From assembly GCF_014645835.1 (NCBI RefSeq), contig NZ_BMMM01000028.1, forward strand, positions 1-64,000: a stretch of DNA of 64,000 bases. Direction: 5' to 3'. Shown one piece after another: positions 41,513 to 49,751 of the stretch. The position numbers were made by a program, and so were the translations under genes. Source of the stretch: Streptomyces albiflavescens. Its GTDB lineage: Bacteria; Actinomycetota; Actinomycetes; Streptomycetales; Streptomycetaceae. The notes under the pieces are model-generated. The model had not been told where the DNA came from and made no database searches. It worked only from the letters and a program-made list of their open reading frames with translations. Numbering within the stretch: position 1 is the first letter of the stretch; every line of letters starts with the position of its first letter.

Positions 41513-41950
41513 CTACTCTTCCCAGTCCGAGCCGGATGACCGCTCCTTGCGGCGGCCGAAGAAGTTCGGGGAGACGCGCGCGGCCTGCACGACGTTGACC
41601 CCGACGATGCCGCCCCAGGCGACCAGCAGGCCGGGCAGGTGCGCGATGCCGCCGCCGATCGCGGACAGCGGGACCGCGAGGACGAGCGAGATGATCCCGA
41701 AGCCGAAGCGCTCGCCGAAGGAGTCGGACGACTGGGGTGAACGCGAGCCCCGGGCCACCACCATCTGCTGCTCGGCGAGCTGGCGCCGTACCCGGCGGTC
41801 GACCGCGCCGTCGAGGCGCTGCTCGACCTTCTCCAGGAACGAGTCGACCAGCGCGGACTCGTACTCGTCGCCCAGCTCCCTGCGCGCGTGCAGGGTGGCG
41901 TCGAGTTCCTTCTTCAGTTCGGCGTCGCCGCGGGCTTCCATACCGGTCAT
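41513..41950 (-). CDS. Small membrane protein with coiled-coil N-terminus
   Basis: This 145-residue protein has a helical acidic N-terminal half (LKKELDATLHARRELGDEYESALVDSFLEKVEQRLDGAVDRRVRRQLAEQQ) and two membrane helices (about 85-105 and 107-127, RFGFGIISLVLAVPLSAIGGG, LPGLLVAWGGIVGVNVVQAAR). Similar proteins are annotated as integral membrane proteins of unknown role in Streptomyces. ATG 41950, ATG 41941 and GTG 41959 are all possible; no strong ribosome site decides. Confidence 0.75.
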   Translation of the reverse strand: MTGMEARGDAELKKELDATLHARRELGDEYESALVDSFLEKVEQRLDGAVDRRVRRQLAEQQMVVARGSRSPQSSDSFGERFGFGIISLVLAVPLSAIGGGIAHLPGLLVAWGGIVGVNVVQAARVSPNFFGRRKERSSGSDWEE

Positions 41951-42032
41951 GGTTCTCACGCTAGGGGGCCGAGGCCCCCGAAGCACTGGGGATAGCCCCC
42001 CTGTTGGAACTGGGCTGCGCCCCCGACGGGAG

Positions 42033-42122
42033 CCGCGATGGCTGCGGATACCGGTGTGTGGGGTAGGCGTCCGCGATGGCTGCGGATACCGGTGTGTGGG
42101 GTGGCATCCGCGACGGCTGCGG
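42033..42122. repeat. 38-bp tandem repeat, about 2.4 units
   Basis: CCGCGATGGCTGCGGATACC begins a unit at 42033 that recurs at 42071; a degenerate third start is at 42108. The array fills the leader of the small membrane protein gene. Confidence 0.8.
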
Positions 42123-42224
42123 CTTTGGGCGCGGATCTGGCATCCGCCCCGGGCACGGCTCCCCCGCTGACGCTGCCGGCAGTGCCGGGTGCCGTTGCAA
42201 CAGAACCGGAGAGCGGCAAGGGGC

Positions 42225-42911
42225 TCAGGGCAGGACGGCAACCCGCCCGCTGTCGAGATCGAACCGCGCGGCCGCCACCTGGGCGGAGGCGAACGCCGGG
42301 TCCGCCCGGATGGCGTCCCGCACCCACGCCGCATGGGCCCGCACGGTGAGATCGGCCCAGTCTCCGGGCAGACCGCAGGTCCGCCGAGCCGCGGGCATGA
42401 TCTCCTCCACCAGGAGCCGGAGATGCCCCGGCACGGGCGCCCCGTCGCGGAGATGCGCGAGCGTCGCCGCAACGGCCCCGCACCGCTCGTGCCCCAGCAC
42501 GAGCACCAGCGGAATGTGCAGCACCTCGACCCCGTACTGGACGGACCCGAGTACCGCCTCGTCCAGCACCTGGCCGGCGGTCCTTATGCAGAGCAGGTCC
42601 CCGAGCCCCTGGTCGAAGACCAGCTCGGGCGGCACACGGGAGTCGACGCACCCGACGACGACCGCGAACGGATGCTGCTCGGCGGCGAGGACATGCCGCC
42701 GCGCGCTCCCCTCGTGCGGATGAAGCGGGTGCCCGGCGGCGTACCGCCGGTTGCCCGCGAGCAGTTCGGCGAGGGCCCCGCGGGCGGTCGTCGGATGTGG
42801 ATGCGGAGGCGGGTGCGGATGTGGATCCGGCGCGGCGGCGGCCGAAGCGGCCGAGGTCGCGGTGAGCGCGGCGGTGGTCGCCGCCAGAAAGGCCCTGCGG
42901 TTCGAGGGCAT
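42225..42911 (-). CDS. Tat-exported beta-carbonic anhydrase
   Basis: The 228-residue protein begins MPSNRRAFLAATTAALTATSA, a twin-arginine signal, then a His/Pro-rich patch (PDPHPHPPPHPHP, about 28-40) and a beta-class carbonic anhydrase: the zinc ligands are Cys in GCVDSRVPPELVFDQG and His and Cys in LGHERCGAV. It should hydrate CO2 outside the cytoplasmic membrane. The His-rich patch may gather zinc. Exported beta-type enzymes are less usual than cytoplasmic ones. Confidence 0.9.
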   Translation of the reverse strand: MPSNRRAFLAATTAALTATSAASAAAAPDPHPHPPPHPHPTTARGALAELLAGNRRYAAGHPLHPHEGSARRHVLAAEQHPFAVVVGCVDSRVPPELVFDQGLGDLLCIRTAGQVLDEAVLGSVQYGVEVLHIPLVLVLGHERCGAVAATLAHLRDGAPVPGHLRLLVEEIMPAARRTCGLPGDWADLTVRAHAAWVRDAIRADPAFASAQVAAARFDLDSGRVAVLP

Positions 42912-43144
42912 GACGCTCCCTCAGGAATTGTTCTTGTAGCGCCCGATCGCCGTACGCATATGAACACTCACTCCGAGTGCCGTTTAACGGCGCTTGGTCG
43001 ATTCGTCGTCAGATCATCGCTTCGGCGATACCGGTTCTTGATCGGGAACCGGCGCATACGCCGTCCGCTCCGGGATGTGCGCCGTGTTGCGCCGTGCGAC
43101 CAGCCACGACGATCGACCAGGCCACGTCGGGCATGCAGGGCATT

Positions 43145-43645
43145 TCAGGCTGCCGGAGTGTCCAGCGGCCGCAACTCGTCGGCGTACGAGACGGAGACCC
43201 GGCGCATCAGGCCGTCGTCGTTGATGTCGTACTGGCCGAGGCGCCACAGCGGCGGCGAGTACGCGTGGATCGAGACCGCGTCGTCGGTGGCGCCGGTGAG
43301 GCGGTGGATGTGATCGGGGCCGAAGCAGAACGAATGGCCCGCGCCGACGGTGACGGACAGGTGGCTGCCGCCTATGCGCGGGTTGGACTCGTTCAGGGCG
43401 CCCTGAACGACGGCGACCGCGCCGGAGGAGATGTCGTGGTCGTGCCAGCCGGTGTCGTTCTGCCGGGTCCAGCACAGCAGCCAGACGTCGACGTACTCGT
43501 CGCGGTACAGGGACGCGTAGTGCCGCTCCTCGTCGGAGAAGGCGACCTGTTCGCGCCAGAGATCGGGGCGGACGGCGAGATCGTCGACGAGTGCCTGGAG
43601 TTCGCGCTTGTCGAGCGTGCGGTCCGGCAGGGCCTCGTACGTCAT
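43145..43645 (-). CDS. Cysteine dioxygenase
   Basis: The 166-residue cupin oxidises cysteine to cysteine sulfinate with iron and O2. The metal site is WHDHD (two His, motif 1) and the later PDHIHRLTGA His. YVDVWLLCWTRQNDTGWHDHDISSGAVAVVQGAL is typical of bacterial CDO. AGAGGAG precedes the ATG. It lies downstream of the amidohydrolase gene (40 bases) in one operon under the LacI-type operator region. Confidence 0.88.
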   Translation of the reverse strand: MTYEALPDRTLDKRELQALVDDLAVRPDLWREQVAFSDEERHYASLYRDEYVDVWLLCWTRQNDTGWHDHDISSGAVAVVQGALNESNPRIGGSHLSVTVGAGHSFCFGPDHIHRLTGATDDAVSIHAYSPPLWRLGQYDINDDGLMRRVSVSYADELRPLDTPAA

Positions 43646-43685
43646 GGATGGCTCCTCTCGTGTCGTGTCGGCCGCGTGGCGTGGC

Positions 43686-44576
43686 TCAGGCGTTGCCGTG
43701 CAGCAGCCGGGCGGGGTTGACGGTGCGCAGGGCGTGGACGGCGGCGTCCGCGCCGAGGTCGGGGATGACGGGGGGTGCGTAGGGGCGGTCGCTGCCGCTG
43801 ACGACCACGTCGATGCCGACGGCCCGGACGAGCGCGTCCACGGCGCGCGTTCCGTAGGACGAGGTCTCGTAGAAGGCGTCGAAGTCGACCTCGCCGCGCC
43901 CTCCGCCACGGGCCGCGAGCCGTTCGCCGTGCAGGGGGGCCAGGCCCGCGAGCGCGGCGAAACAGACCCGCAGGCGCGGGTGCCGGGCGCGGCCGAAGGC
44001 GCGGAAGGCGAACCAGGACGCGTGCGTCTGGTGGAGGTAGGGGACCAGTGCGGGCCACCACGGCGGGGCGTCGGGGGTGGGCGGGGCGGCGCCCGGGTGG
44101 ACGAAAAGGGGCTTGTCGTGGCGGGTGAGGACGTCGAGGAGGGGGGTGCAGTGGTCCCAGCCGGCCGCGTCGAGGAGTGCCGTGGCGGGGAGCTGGAGAC
44201 CCGCGCAGCCGCGGCTCAGCTCGCGGGCGACCGCCTCCGGGTCCGGTGCCGTCAGACAGGGTGAGGCCCACACGCCGAAGGGCGCGGGGAGGGCGAGGGC
44301 GCCGTCGTGGAAGGCGGTCAGGAGTTCCCCGGCCTCGGCGGGCGGCAGGTGTTCGATGCCGAGCGGGCTGGACAGGGAGACCAGGGCCAGGTCGAGGCCG
44401 TCGGTGCGGGCGAGCTCCGTGCGGGCCGCGATGTCGTGGTCGGCCGGGTCGACCTCGTACGGCGGCTCGCCCTCCAGGTGCAGGGTCCAGCCGTCCAGGT
44501 GCGGCGGCGCGGTGCGGGCGCGCAGCAGCTCGATGAAGGCGGGCGGCCAGATGTGCTGGTGGACGTCGGTAGGCAC
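43686..44576 (-). CDS. Metal-dependent amidohydrolase (amidohydrolase 2 type)
   Basis: The 296-residue TIM-barrel protein has the first metal motif DVHQHIWP (HxH), a mid-barrel His in KPLFVHPGAAP, and a C-terminal VVVSGSDRPYAPP Asp. The ACMSD/decarboxylase branch of amidohydrolases fits. The substrate is unknown; pairing with cysteine dioxygenase suggests sulfur or amino-acid breakdown. GTG 44576 with GAGGA seven bases upstream is chosen over ATG 44633, which would overlap the operator. Confidence 0.78.
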   Translation of the reverse strand: MPTDVHQHIWPPAFIELLRARTAPPHLDGWTLHLEGEPPYEVDPADHDIAARTELARTDGLDLALVSLSSPLGIEHLPPAEAGELLTAFHDGALALPAPFGVWASPCLTAPDPEAVARELSRGCAGLQLPATALLDAAGWDHCTPLLDVLTRHDKPLFVHPGAAPPTPDAPPWWPALVPYLHQTHASWFAFRAFGRARHPRLRVCFAALAGLAPLHGERLAARGGGRGEVDFDAFYETSSYGTRAVDALVRAVGIDVVVSGSDRPYAPPVIPDLGADAAVHALRTVNPARLLHGNA

Positions 44577-44618
44577 GCGGCGGTCCTCGGGGAGGAGTGG
44601 TCTGACTGGTCTGAGGGT

Positions 44619-44659
44619 GGTTAACCGCTTCACTTATGCGGTTAACTTAAGCGGTTAAC
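44619..44659. promoter_or_regulatory. Triple LacI-type operator
   Basis: Three copies of AACCGCTT-like sequence occur: AACCGCTT at 44623-44630, its inverted form ATGCGGTT at 44636-44643, and AAGCGGTT at 44649-44656. The first two form GTTAACCGC...GCGGTTAAC, a perfect 9-bp inverted repeat. AANCGNTT is the usual LacI-family core. The array lies between the amidohydrolase operon and the divergent lacI-type gene. Confidence 0.72.
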
Positions 44660-44742
44660 AAGCCCTCCTGTCAACCGTGTCTCCCTGGAGGGGGCGGCGC
44701 CGCATGCCCACAATGCGGACGGGGCCCGGTAGGCTTCCCGGC

Positions 44743-45747
44743 ATGGCCAGGCCCAGCAAGCGCACCACCCTCCGGGAGGTGGCCGAGGCCACGGGCCTCT
44801 CCACCGCCGCCGTCTCCTATGCCCTGCGCGGCAAGCACGTCTCGAAGGAGACCGAGGAGCGGGTGCGCAAGGCCGCCGCCGAGCTCGGCTACGAGGCCGA
44901 CCCCATCGCCCGCGCCCTCGCCAGCGGCCGTACCAGCATGGTCGGCGTACTCGCCGGCGACCTCCAGGACCTGTGGCAGCAGCAGCTCATGGCCGCCATC
45001 GGCCGGGAGCTCCTGGCCGGCGACCGCTACGCGCTGATCCTGGACGCGGGCGGCGACCCCGACCGCGAGCTGGCTCTCGCCAAGCAGCTGCGCGACCAGC
45101 GGGTCGACGCGCTGCTGGTGTCTCCCGTCAATCCCTCCGCGGAGGGCTGGGCCGCGATCGCCGACGCGCTGCCGGTGGTGGCCGTCGGGGACTCGCTGAG
45201 CGCCGCCCGCACCGCGGGGCAGGTCATCTTCGACAACAGGGCCGGCATCGACGCCGTACTGGAGTACCTGCACGGCCTCGGGCACCGCCGGGTGACCGTG
45301 CTGACACCGACCCGCCCGAGCACGCCGGACCGCCCCGCCGACGTCTACGTGGGCGAGGCCGCCGACCGCCTCGGCCTGCGGGCCGAACTGGTCCCCTGCC
45401 CCCAGGAGTTGGGCGAGGCGACCTTGGTGGCACGGCGCGTCCTGGACGGCGAGCGCCCCGCGACCGCCGTCTTCTGCTTCTCCGACTCCCTCGCGTACGG
45501 GGTGTACGCGGCCGCGGCGGAGGCTTCGCTGGAAGTCGGCCGCGACGTCTCCGTGGTCGGCTTCGACGACCACCCCGTCTCCCGGGTGCTCACCCCGCCG
45601 TTGACCACCGTCGACTGGGGGCTGGCCGAGATCGCCGCGGAGGCGGCTCGGCTGACCGTCGCCGCGATCGAGGGAAAGCGGGTGCGGAAGAAGCGGATTC
45701 TCTGTGCGCCTCGGATGAGTGAGCGGGGGTCGGCGGTGCGGGTGTAG
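44743..45747 (+). CDS. LacI-family transcriptional regulator
   Basis: The 334-residue regulator has an N-terminal LacI helix-turn-helix (TTLREVAEATGLSTAAVSYALRG with hinge SKETEERVRKAAAELGYEADPIARALASGRTSMVGV) and a periplasmic-binding-like effector domain (about 65-330). The effector is unknown. TAGGCT at 44730-44735 ends seven bases before the ATG, suggesting a leaderless transcript. It probably binds the triple operator about 90-120 bases upstream and controls the divergent amidohydrolase-cysteine dioxygenase operon. Confidence 0.92.
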   Translation: MARPSKRTTLREVAEATGLSTAAVSYALRGKHVSKETEERVRKAAAELGYEADPIARALASGRTSMVGVLAGDLQDLWQQQLMAAIGRELLAGDRYALILDAGGDPDRELALAKQLRDQRVDALLVSPVNPSAEGWAAIADALPVVAVGDSLSAARTAGQVIFDNRAGIDAVLEYLHGLGHRRVTVLTPTRPSTPDRPADVYVGEAADRLGLRAELVPCPQELGEATLVARRVLDGERPATAVFCFSDSLAYGVYAAAAEASLEVGRDVSVVGFDDHPVSRVLTPPLTTVDWGLAEIAAEAARLTVAAIEGKRVRKKRILCAPRMSERGSAVRV

Positions 45748-45874
45748 GGCCTGCTGAGCCTCGGCCCGTGCTTACCCCGGAGGTAATCGACCGCGCTCCG
45801 GCGGTACGGCAGGGTTCTTCGCAACGGCTCCGGCACCGCCGACCACCGGGGTGTCACCCACCGAAGGAGGGCCC

Positions 45875-46225
45875 ATGTCCGCGTACGCCATGTGCAACCT
45901 GTTCCCGACCGGCTTGAACGAGGACATCCTGACCTACATCGAAAAGGTCCAGGACACCTTCGCCATGTTCGGCGGCCGGTTCCTCGTGCACGGCGCCCGC
46001 ACCGAAGTGGTGGAGGGGGAATGGCCGGGGGACGTCGTCGTCGTCGAGTTCCCCGACATGGACAGCGTCAAGGCGTGGTACGCGTCCCCCGCGTATCAGG
46101 AGATCCTGCCGCTGCGCACAGACCACATCGAGGGCAGCTTGTTGTTCGTGGACGGCGTCGCCGCCGACTATGACGCCAGGCGGACAGCGGCGGAGCTCAG
46201 GGCCGCGACGGCGCCGGGTCGCTGA
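45875..46225 (+). CDS. DUF1330 family protein
   Basis: The 116-residue protein carries the ferredoxin-like DUF1330 fold: YAMCNLFPTGLNEDILTYIEKVQDTFAMFGGRFLVHGARTEVVEGEWPGDVVVVEFPDMDSVKAWYASPAYQEILPLRTDHIEGSLLFVDGV. Many relatives are stress or detoxification proteins of unknown activity. AGGAGG five bases before the ATG gives strong translation. Confidence 0.88.
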   Translation: MSAYAMCNLFPTGLNEDILTYIEKVQDTFAMFGGRFLVHGARTEVVEGEWPGDVVVVEFPDMDSVKAWYASPAYQEILPLRTDHIEGSLLFVDGVAADYDARRTAAELRAATAPGR

Positions 46226-46272
46226 CTCACCCCGGCGCCGCCCGCGACGTTTCGCGTCCCGTCCCCGACGAA

Positions 46273-46298
46273 ATGCCGGACGGGCCACGACCGCCCGG
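46273..46298. terminator. Hairpin between DUF1330 and ABC genes
   Basis: GCCGGACGG and CCGCCCGGC form a near-perfect stem between convergent genes. Confidence 0.45.
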
Positions 46299-46309
46299 CA
46301 TGTCGGCGC

Positions 46310-47242
46310 TCACGCCAGCTTCTTCCCCTTCAGCCAGGCGTCGGCGACCTCGTCCGGGTCCTTCTTGTCCTTGTCCACCAGGCGGTTGAGCTTGGTGAGT
46401 TCCTCGGAGGTGAGGACGTTGCCGAGGGTCGCGAGGGCCTTACGGACCTTGGCGTCGGCCTTGCGGGAGGCGATGAGGGGGACGATGTGCTGGGAGGGGA
46501 TCAGGTTGAGGGGGTCGGTGAGGACGACCCAGCCGTTGTCGGCGACGTCCACGTCCGTGGTGAAGACGTTCGCCACGTCGATGTCGCCCTTCTTCAGAGC
46601 GCCCTTGACCAGCGGGCCGGAGGAGTCGAGGGACTTGAACTCCTTGAACTCCACGCCGTAGCGGTCCTTGAGGCCCACGACGCCGACGACGCGCTTCTTC
46701 ATCTCGGCCGCGGCGCCGAGGATCAGCTTGCCGTTGGCCTTGCGCAGGTCGGCGAGGGAGGTGAGACCGTACTTGTCGGCGGTCTCCTTGGTGACGGCGA
46801 AGCTGTCGCGGTCCTCGGCGGCGGCGTACGGGAGGACTTCCAGGCCGCCGGGGAGGACGGTGGTCAGCGTGTTCTGCATCGCGCCCGCCTCCGTGTCCGT
46901 GGCCTTCTCGTCCAGGTAGAGGAGGAGGCTGCCCTGGTACTCGGGGAGCAGGTCGATGTCGCCGCCCTTGAGCGCGGGGACGACGATCTCGCGCGAGCCG
47001 AGGTTGGGGCGGACCTTCGTCTTGACGCCCGCGGCCTCCAGCACGCCCGCGTAGAGGTAGCCGAGTATCTGGTTCTCGGTGAAGTTGGCGGTGCCGATGG
47101 TCACGCCGCCGGCGCTCGATCCGGAGCCGCCGCCGTTACCGCTGCCGGAGCCGTCGAGCGAGGTGATGCCGCTGCCGCAGGCGGCGAGGGCGGGGACGGA
47201 GGCGGCGGCGAAGAGGCCGCCGAGCAAGGTCCTACGGTTCAT
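46310..47242 (-). CDS. Glycine betaine/choline-type ABC substrate-binding lipoprotein
   Basis: The 310-residue protein has MNRRTLLGGLFAAASVPALAAC with lipobox LAAC, a Gly/Ser-rich spacer (about 25-45) and an OpuAC/ProX-type binding fold: VTIGTANFTENQILGYLYAGVLEAAGV, VRPNLGSREIVVPALKGGDIDLLPEYQGSLLLYL, and SSGPLVKGALKKGDIDVANVFTTD. These proteins bind quaternary amines such as betaine, choline or carnitine. The MNRRTLLGG start may also be read as Tat. It ends the four-gene transport operon; spacing to the upstream permease is 14 bases. Confidence 0.92.
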   Translation of the reverse strand: MNRRTLLGGLFAAASVPALAACGSGITSLDGSGSGNGGGSGSSAGGVTIGTANFTENQILGYLYAGVLEAAGVKTKVRPNLGSREIVVPALKGGDIDLLPEYQGSLLLYLDEKATDTEAGAMQNTLTTVLPGGLEVLPYAAAEDRDSFAVTKETADKYGLTSLADLRKANGKLILGAAAEMKKRVVGVVGLKDRYGVEFKEFKSLDSSGPLVKGALKKGDIDVANVFTTDVDVADNGWVVLTDPLNLIPSQHIVPLIASRKADAKVRKALATLGNVLTSEELTKLNRLVDKDKKDPDEVADAWLKGKKLA

Positions 47243-47256
47243 GGTTCTTCGGCTCC

Positions 47257-47928
47257 TCAGTGGGCTGCGGTACGGCGGTGGCGGAAGAGGTAGCGCTGGA
47301 GTCCGGCCAGCGCCAGGTCGAGTACGACGGCGACGATCGCGACCAGGGCCGCGCCGCCGAGGACCTGGACCAGGTCGCGCTGGGCCAGGCCGTCGAAGAC
47401 GTACCGGCCCAGGCCGCCGAAGCTGACGTACGCGGCGATCGTGGCGGTGGACACCACCTGGATCAGGGACAGGCGCAGGCCCGTCATGATCAGAGGGAGG
47501 GCCAGCGGGATCTCCACCTGGAACAGGACCTGGTGGCCGCGCATGCCCTGGCCTCGCGCCGCGTCCTTCACCTCGGGGTCCACGGCGCTCATGCCCGCGT
47601 ACGTGTTGGTGACGATGGCCGGTACGGCGAGGACGACCAGCGCCACGTACACCGACCACAGGGACAGGCCGCTGATCAGGAAGACCAGGACCACCAGGCC
47701 GACGGTGGGCAGCGCGCGGCCGAAGGACGAGAGGTTGATGGCCAGGAAGGCGCCCTTGCCGGTGTGGCCGATCAGCAGGCCCAGCGGGAGCGCGATGGCG
47801 GCCGCTATGAGGGTGGCGAAGAGGGAGTACTCCAGGTGCTCGGCGATGCGGTGCGCTATGCCGTCCGAGCCGGACCACTGGTCGCCGCTGATCAGCCAGC
47901 TGCCGAGGTTCTTGAAGAGTTCGTACAT
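47257..47928 (-). CDS. Quaternary-amine ABC transporter permease (OpuCD-like)
   Basis: The 223-residue permease has about five to six helices and the EAA loop VKDAARGQGMRGHQVLFQVEIPLALPLIMTGLR. LEYSLFATLIAAAIALPLGLLIGHTG near the N-terminus is a strong OpuB/OpuC mark. Its start overlaps the stop of the preceding permease by one base (TGATG), so translation is coupled. Confidence 0.93.
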   Translation of the reverse strand: MYELFKNLGSWLISGDQWSGSDGIAHRIAEHLEYSLFATLIAAAIALPLGLLIGHTGKGAFLAINLSSFGRALPTVGLVVLVFLISGLSLWSVYVALVVLAVPAIVTNTYAGMSAVDPEVKDAARGQGMRGHQVLFQVEIPLALPLIMTGLRLSLIQVVSTATIAAYVSFGGLGRYVFDGLAQRDLVQVLGGAALVAIVAVVLDLALAGLQRYLFRHRRTAAH

Positions 47929-48569
47929 CAGGCTCGCCGCCTCGTCCACGGGGTGAGTACGTACTGGATCGCGACCAGCAGCGCGTCCGCGACCAGGGCC
48001 AGCAGCAGGGTCAGTACGACACCGGCGATGACCGGGGTCGGGAAGTTGCGCTGGAAGCCGTCGGTGAAGAGCTGGCCGAGGCCGCCGTCGCCGATGTAGG
48101 TCGCCACGGAGACCAGGGAGATCGACATGACCGTGGCGATGCGGACGCCCGCCATGATCACCGGGAGGGCGAGGGGGAGTTCGACGGTCAGGAGGGTGCG
48201 CAGGGGGCGCGTGCCCATCGCCTTCGCGGCTTCCTTCGTCTTGGCCGGGACCGAGTCGAGGCCCTCGACCGTGTTCCGCAGGAGGACGACGAGGGAGTAG
48301 ATCGTCAGGCCGATGACCGTGGTGGTGCGGGTCAGACCGGACACCGGCAGCAGGAGGACGAAGATCGCGATCGACGGGATCGTGAACAGGACGTTCGAGA
48401 GGCCGAGGAGGAAGCCGCGCAGCGGGCGGACCCGGTGGGCGACGACGGCCAGGGGGAGGGAGATCAGCAGACCGAAGAAGACTGCCGAGAGCGCGGCCTG
48501 GAGGTGGGAGAAGGTGAGCGTGGTGAGGTCGTCCGTGTGGTCGCCTATCCACGACCAGTCGATGGTCAT
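47928..48569 (-). CDS. Quaternary-amine ABC transporter permease (OpuCB-like)
   Basis: The 213-residue permease has helices at about 20-42, 50-72, 80-100, 138-160 and 180-205 and the EAA loop TKEAAKAMGTRPLRTLLTVELPLALPVIMAGVR. It pairs with the following permease to form the membrane part. It overlaps the ATPase stop by four bases (ATGA). Confidence 0.93.
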   Translation of the reverse strand: MTIDWSWIGDHTDDLTTLTFSHLQAALSAVFFGLLISLPLAVVAHRVRPLRGFLLGLSNVLFTIPSIAIFVLLLPVSGLTRTTTVIGLTIYSLVVLLRNTVEGLDSVPAKTKEAAKAMGTRPLRTLLTVELPLALPVIMAGVRIATVMSISLVSVATYIGDGGLGQLFTDGFQRNFPTPVIAGVVLTLLLALVADALLVAIQYVLTPWTRRRA

Positions 48570-49609
48570 GCGGCGACGCTCGCTTCCGTGTGGGCGCGGC
48601 CCGCGTACTCGTGGATGTCGTCACGGGACGAGACACCGGTGAGGACCCCGGCCGCGTCGACCCGGGCCACCAGGCCGGTGGGCGAGGCGATCGACTCGTT
48701 GAGGGCCGCCAGCAGGGAGTCGGTGTCCTTCAGCGGCCGTACGGGGAGTTCTGTGCCCGTCGAGGACTTCGACGCCCAGTGCAGCGGCTTGCGGGCCTCG
48801 TCGAGTACGAGGGTCCAGGCGCCGCCCTCGGGGGCCGGGCCCTGAGGGAGGTCCGCGAGGGACTTCAGCGAGAGCAGCTTGAGGCCGCGCTCGGCGCCGA
48901 GGAAGTCCGCCACGAAGTCGTCCGCCGGGTGGGCCAGCAGCTCCGCGGGCGTCGCGCACTGCACCAGATGGCCGCCCGTGCGGAAGATCGCGATCTGGTC
49001 GCCGAGCCGTACCGCCTCGTCGATGTCGTGCGTGACGAAGACGATGGTCTTGCTCAACTCCTTCTGGAGCCGGAGCAGTTCGTCCTGGAGCTGGGTGCGC
49101 ACGACCGGGTCGACTGCGCCGAAGGGCTCGTCCATGAGGAGGACGGGCGGGTCGGCGGCGAGGGCGCGGGCGACGCCGACGCGCTGCTGCTGGCCGCCGG
49201 AGAGCTGGTGCGGGTACCGCTTGCCCGCGTCGGCGGCGAGGCCGACGGTCTCCAGGAGCTCGGCCGCCCTGGCCCGCGCCTTCTTGCGGCCCCAGCCGAG
49301 GAGCAGCGGCACGGTGGCGATGTTGTCGAGCACCGTGCGGTGCGGGAAGAGCCCCGACTGCTGGATGACGTAACCGATGGAGCGGCGCAGATCGGCGGCG
49401 TCCTGCTGCAGGACGTCCTTGCCGCCGACGCGGATGGTTCCGGAGGTCGGGTCGACCATCCGGTTGATCATCCGGAGGGTGGTGGTCTTACCGCAACCGG
49501 AGGATCCGACGAGGACGGTCACGCCGCCTTCCGGCATCTCCAGGGAGAGGTCGTGGACTGCGGTGGTGCCGTTGGGGAAGCGCTTGTGGACCGTGTCGAA
49601 CTGGATCAT
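48566..49609 (-). CDS. Quaternary-amine ABC transporter ATPase with CBS-like tail
   Basis: The 347-residue ATPase has Walker A VGSSGCGKTTT, signature LSGGQQQR, Walker B VLLMDEPFGAVD and switch THD. After about 240 it continues with a regulatory tail including a single CBS-like segment (LPVRPLKDTDSLLAALNESIASPTGLVARVDAAGVLTGVSSRDDIHEY), as in OpuCA, which senses ionic strength. ATG 49609 begins MIQFDTVHKRFPNGT; the earlier ATG adds 11 residues. It leads the operon toward 46310. Confidence 0.94.
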   Translation of the reverse strand: MIQFDTVHKRFPNGTTAVHDLSLEMPEGGVTVLVGSSGCGKTTTLRMINRMVDPTSGTIRVGGKDVLQQDAADLRRSIGYVIQQSGLFPHRTVLDNIATVPLLLGWGRKKARARAAELLETVGLAADAGKRYPHQLSGGQQQRVGVARALAADPPVLLMDEPFGAVDPVVRTQLQDELLRLQKELSKTIVFVTHDIDEAVRLGDQIAIFRTGGHLVQCATPAELLAHPADDFVADFLGAERGLKLLSLKSLADLPQGPAPEGGAWTLVLDEARKPLHWASKSSTGTELPVRPLKDTDSLLAALNESIASPTGLVARVDAAGVLTGVSSRDDIHEYAGRAHTEASVAA

Positions 49610-49627
49610 GAGGTGTCCCTTGCCCGG

Positions 49628-49647
49628 TCTGCATATCGTCATGCAGA
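49628..49647. promoter_or_regulatory. Palindromic operator before the transport operon
   Basis: TCTGCAT and ATGCAGA form a perfect 7-bp inverted repeat with a 6-base spacer, 19 bases before the ATPase start. A TTGACA on the minus strand (49669-49674) lies just upstream. A GntR- or TetR-like repressor site is likely. Confidence 0.6.
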
Positions 49648-49751
49648 GTTCTCTGTATCTGAATAGGTTGTCAACGGTCCGGCGTTAATCGCTGGTTACT
49701 TATGACCACCAGGCAAGATCCAATGTCCGGGTTGATGGGAGTTTGGGCTTT

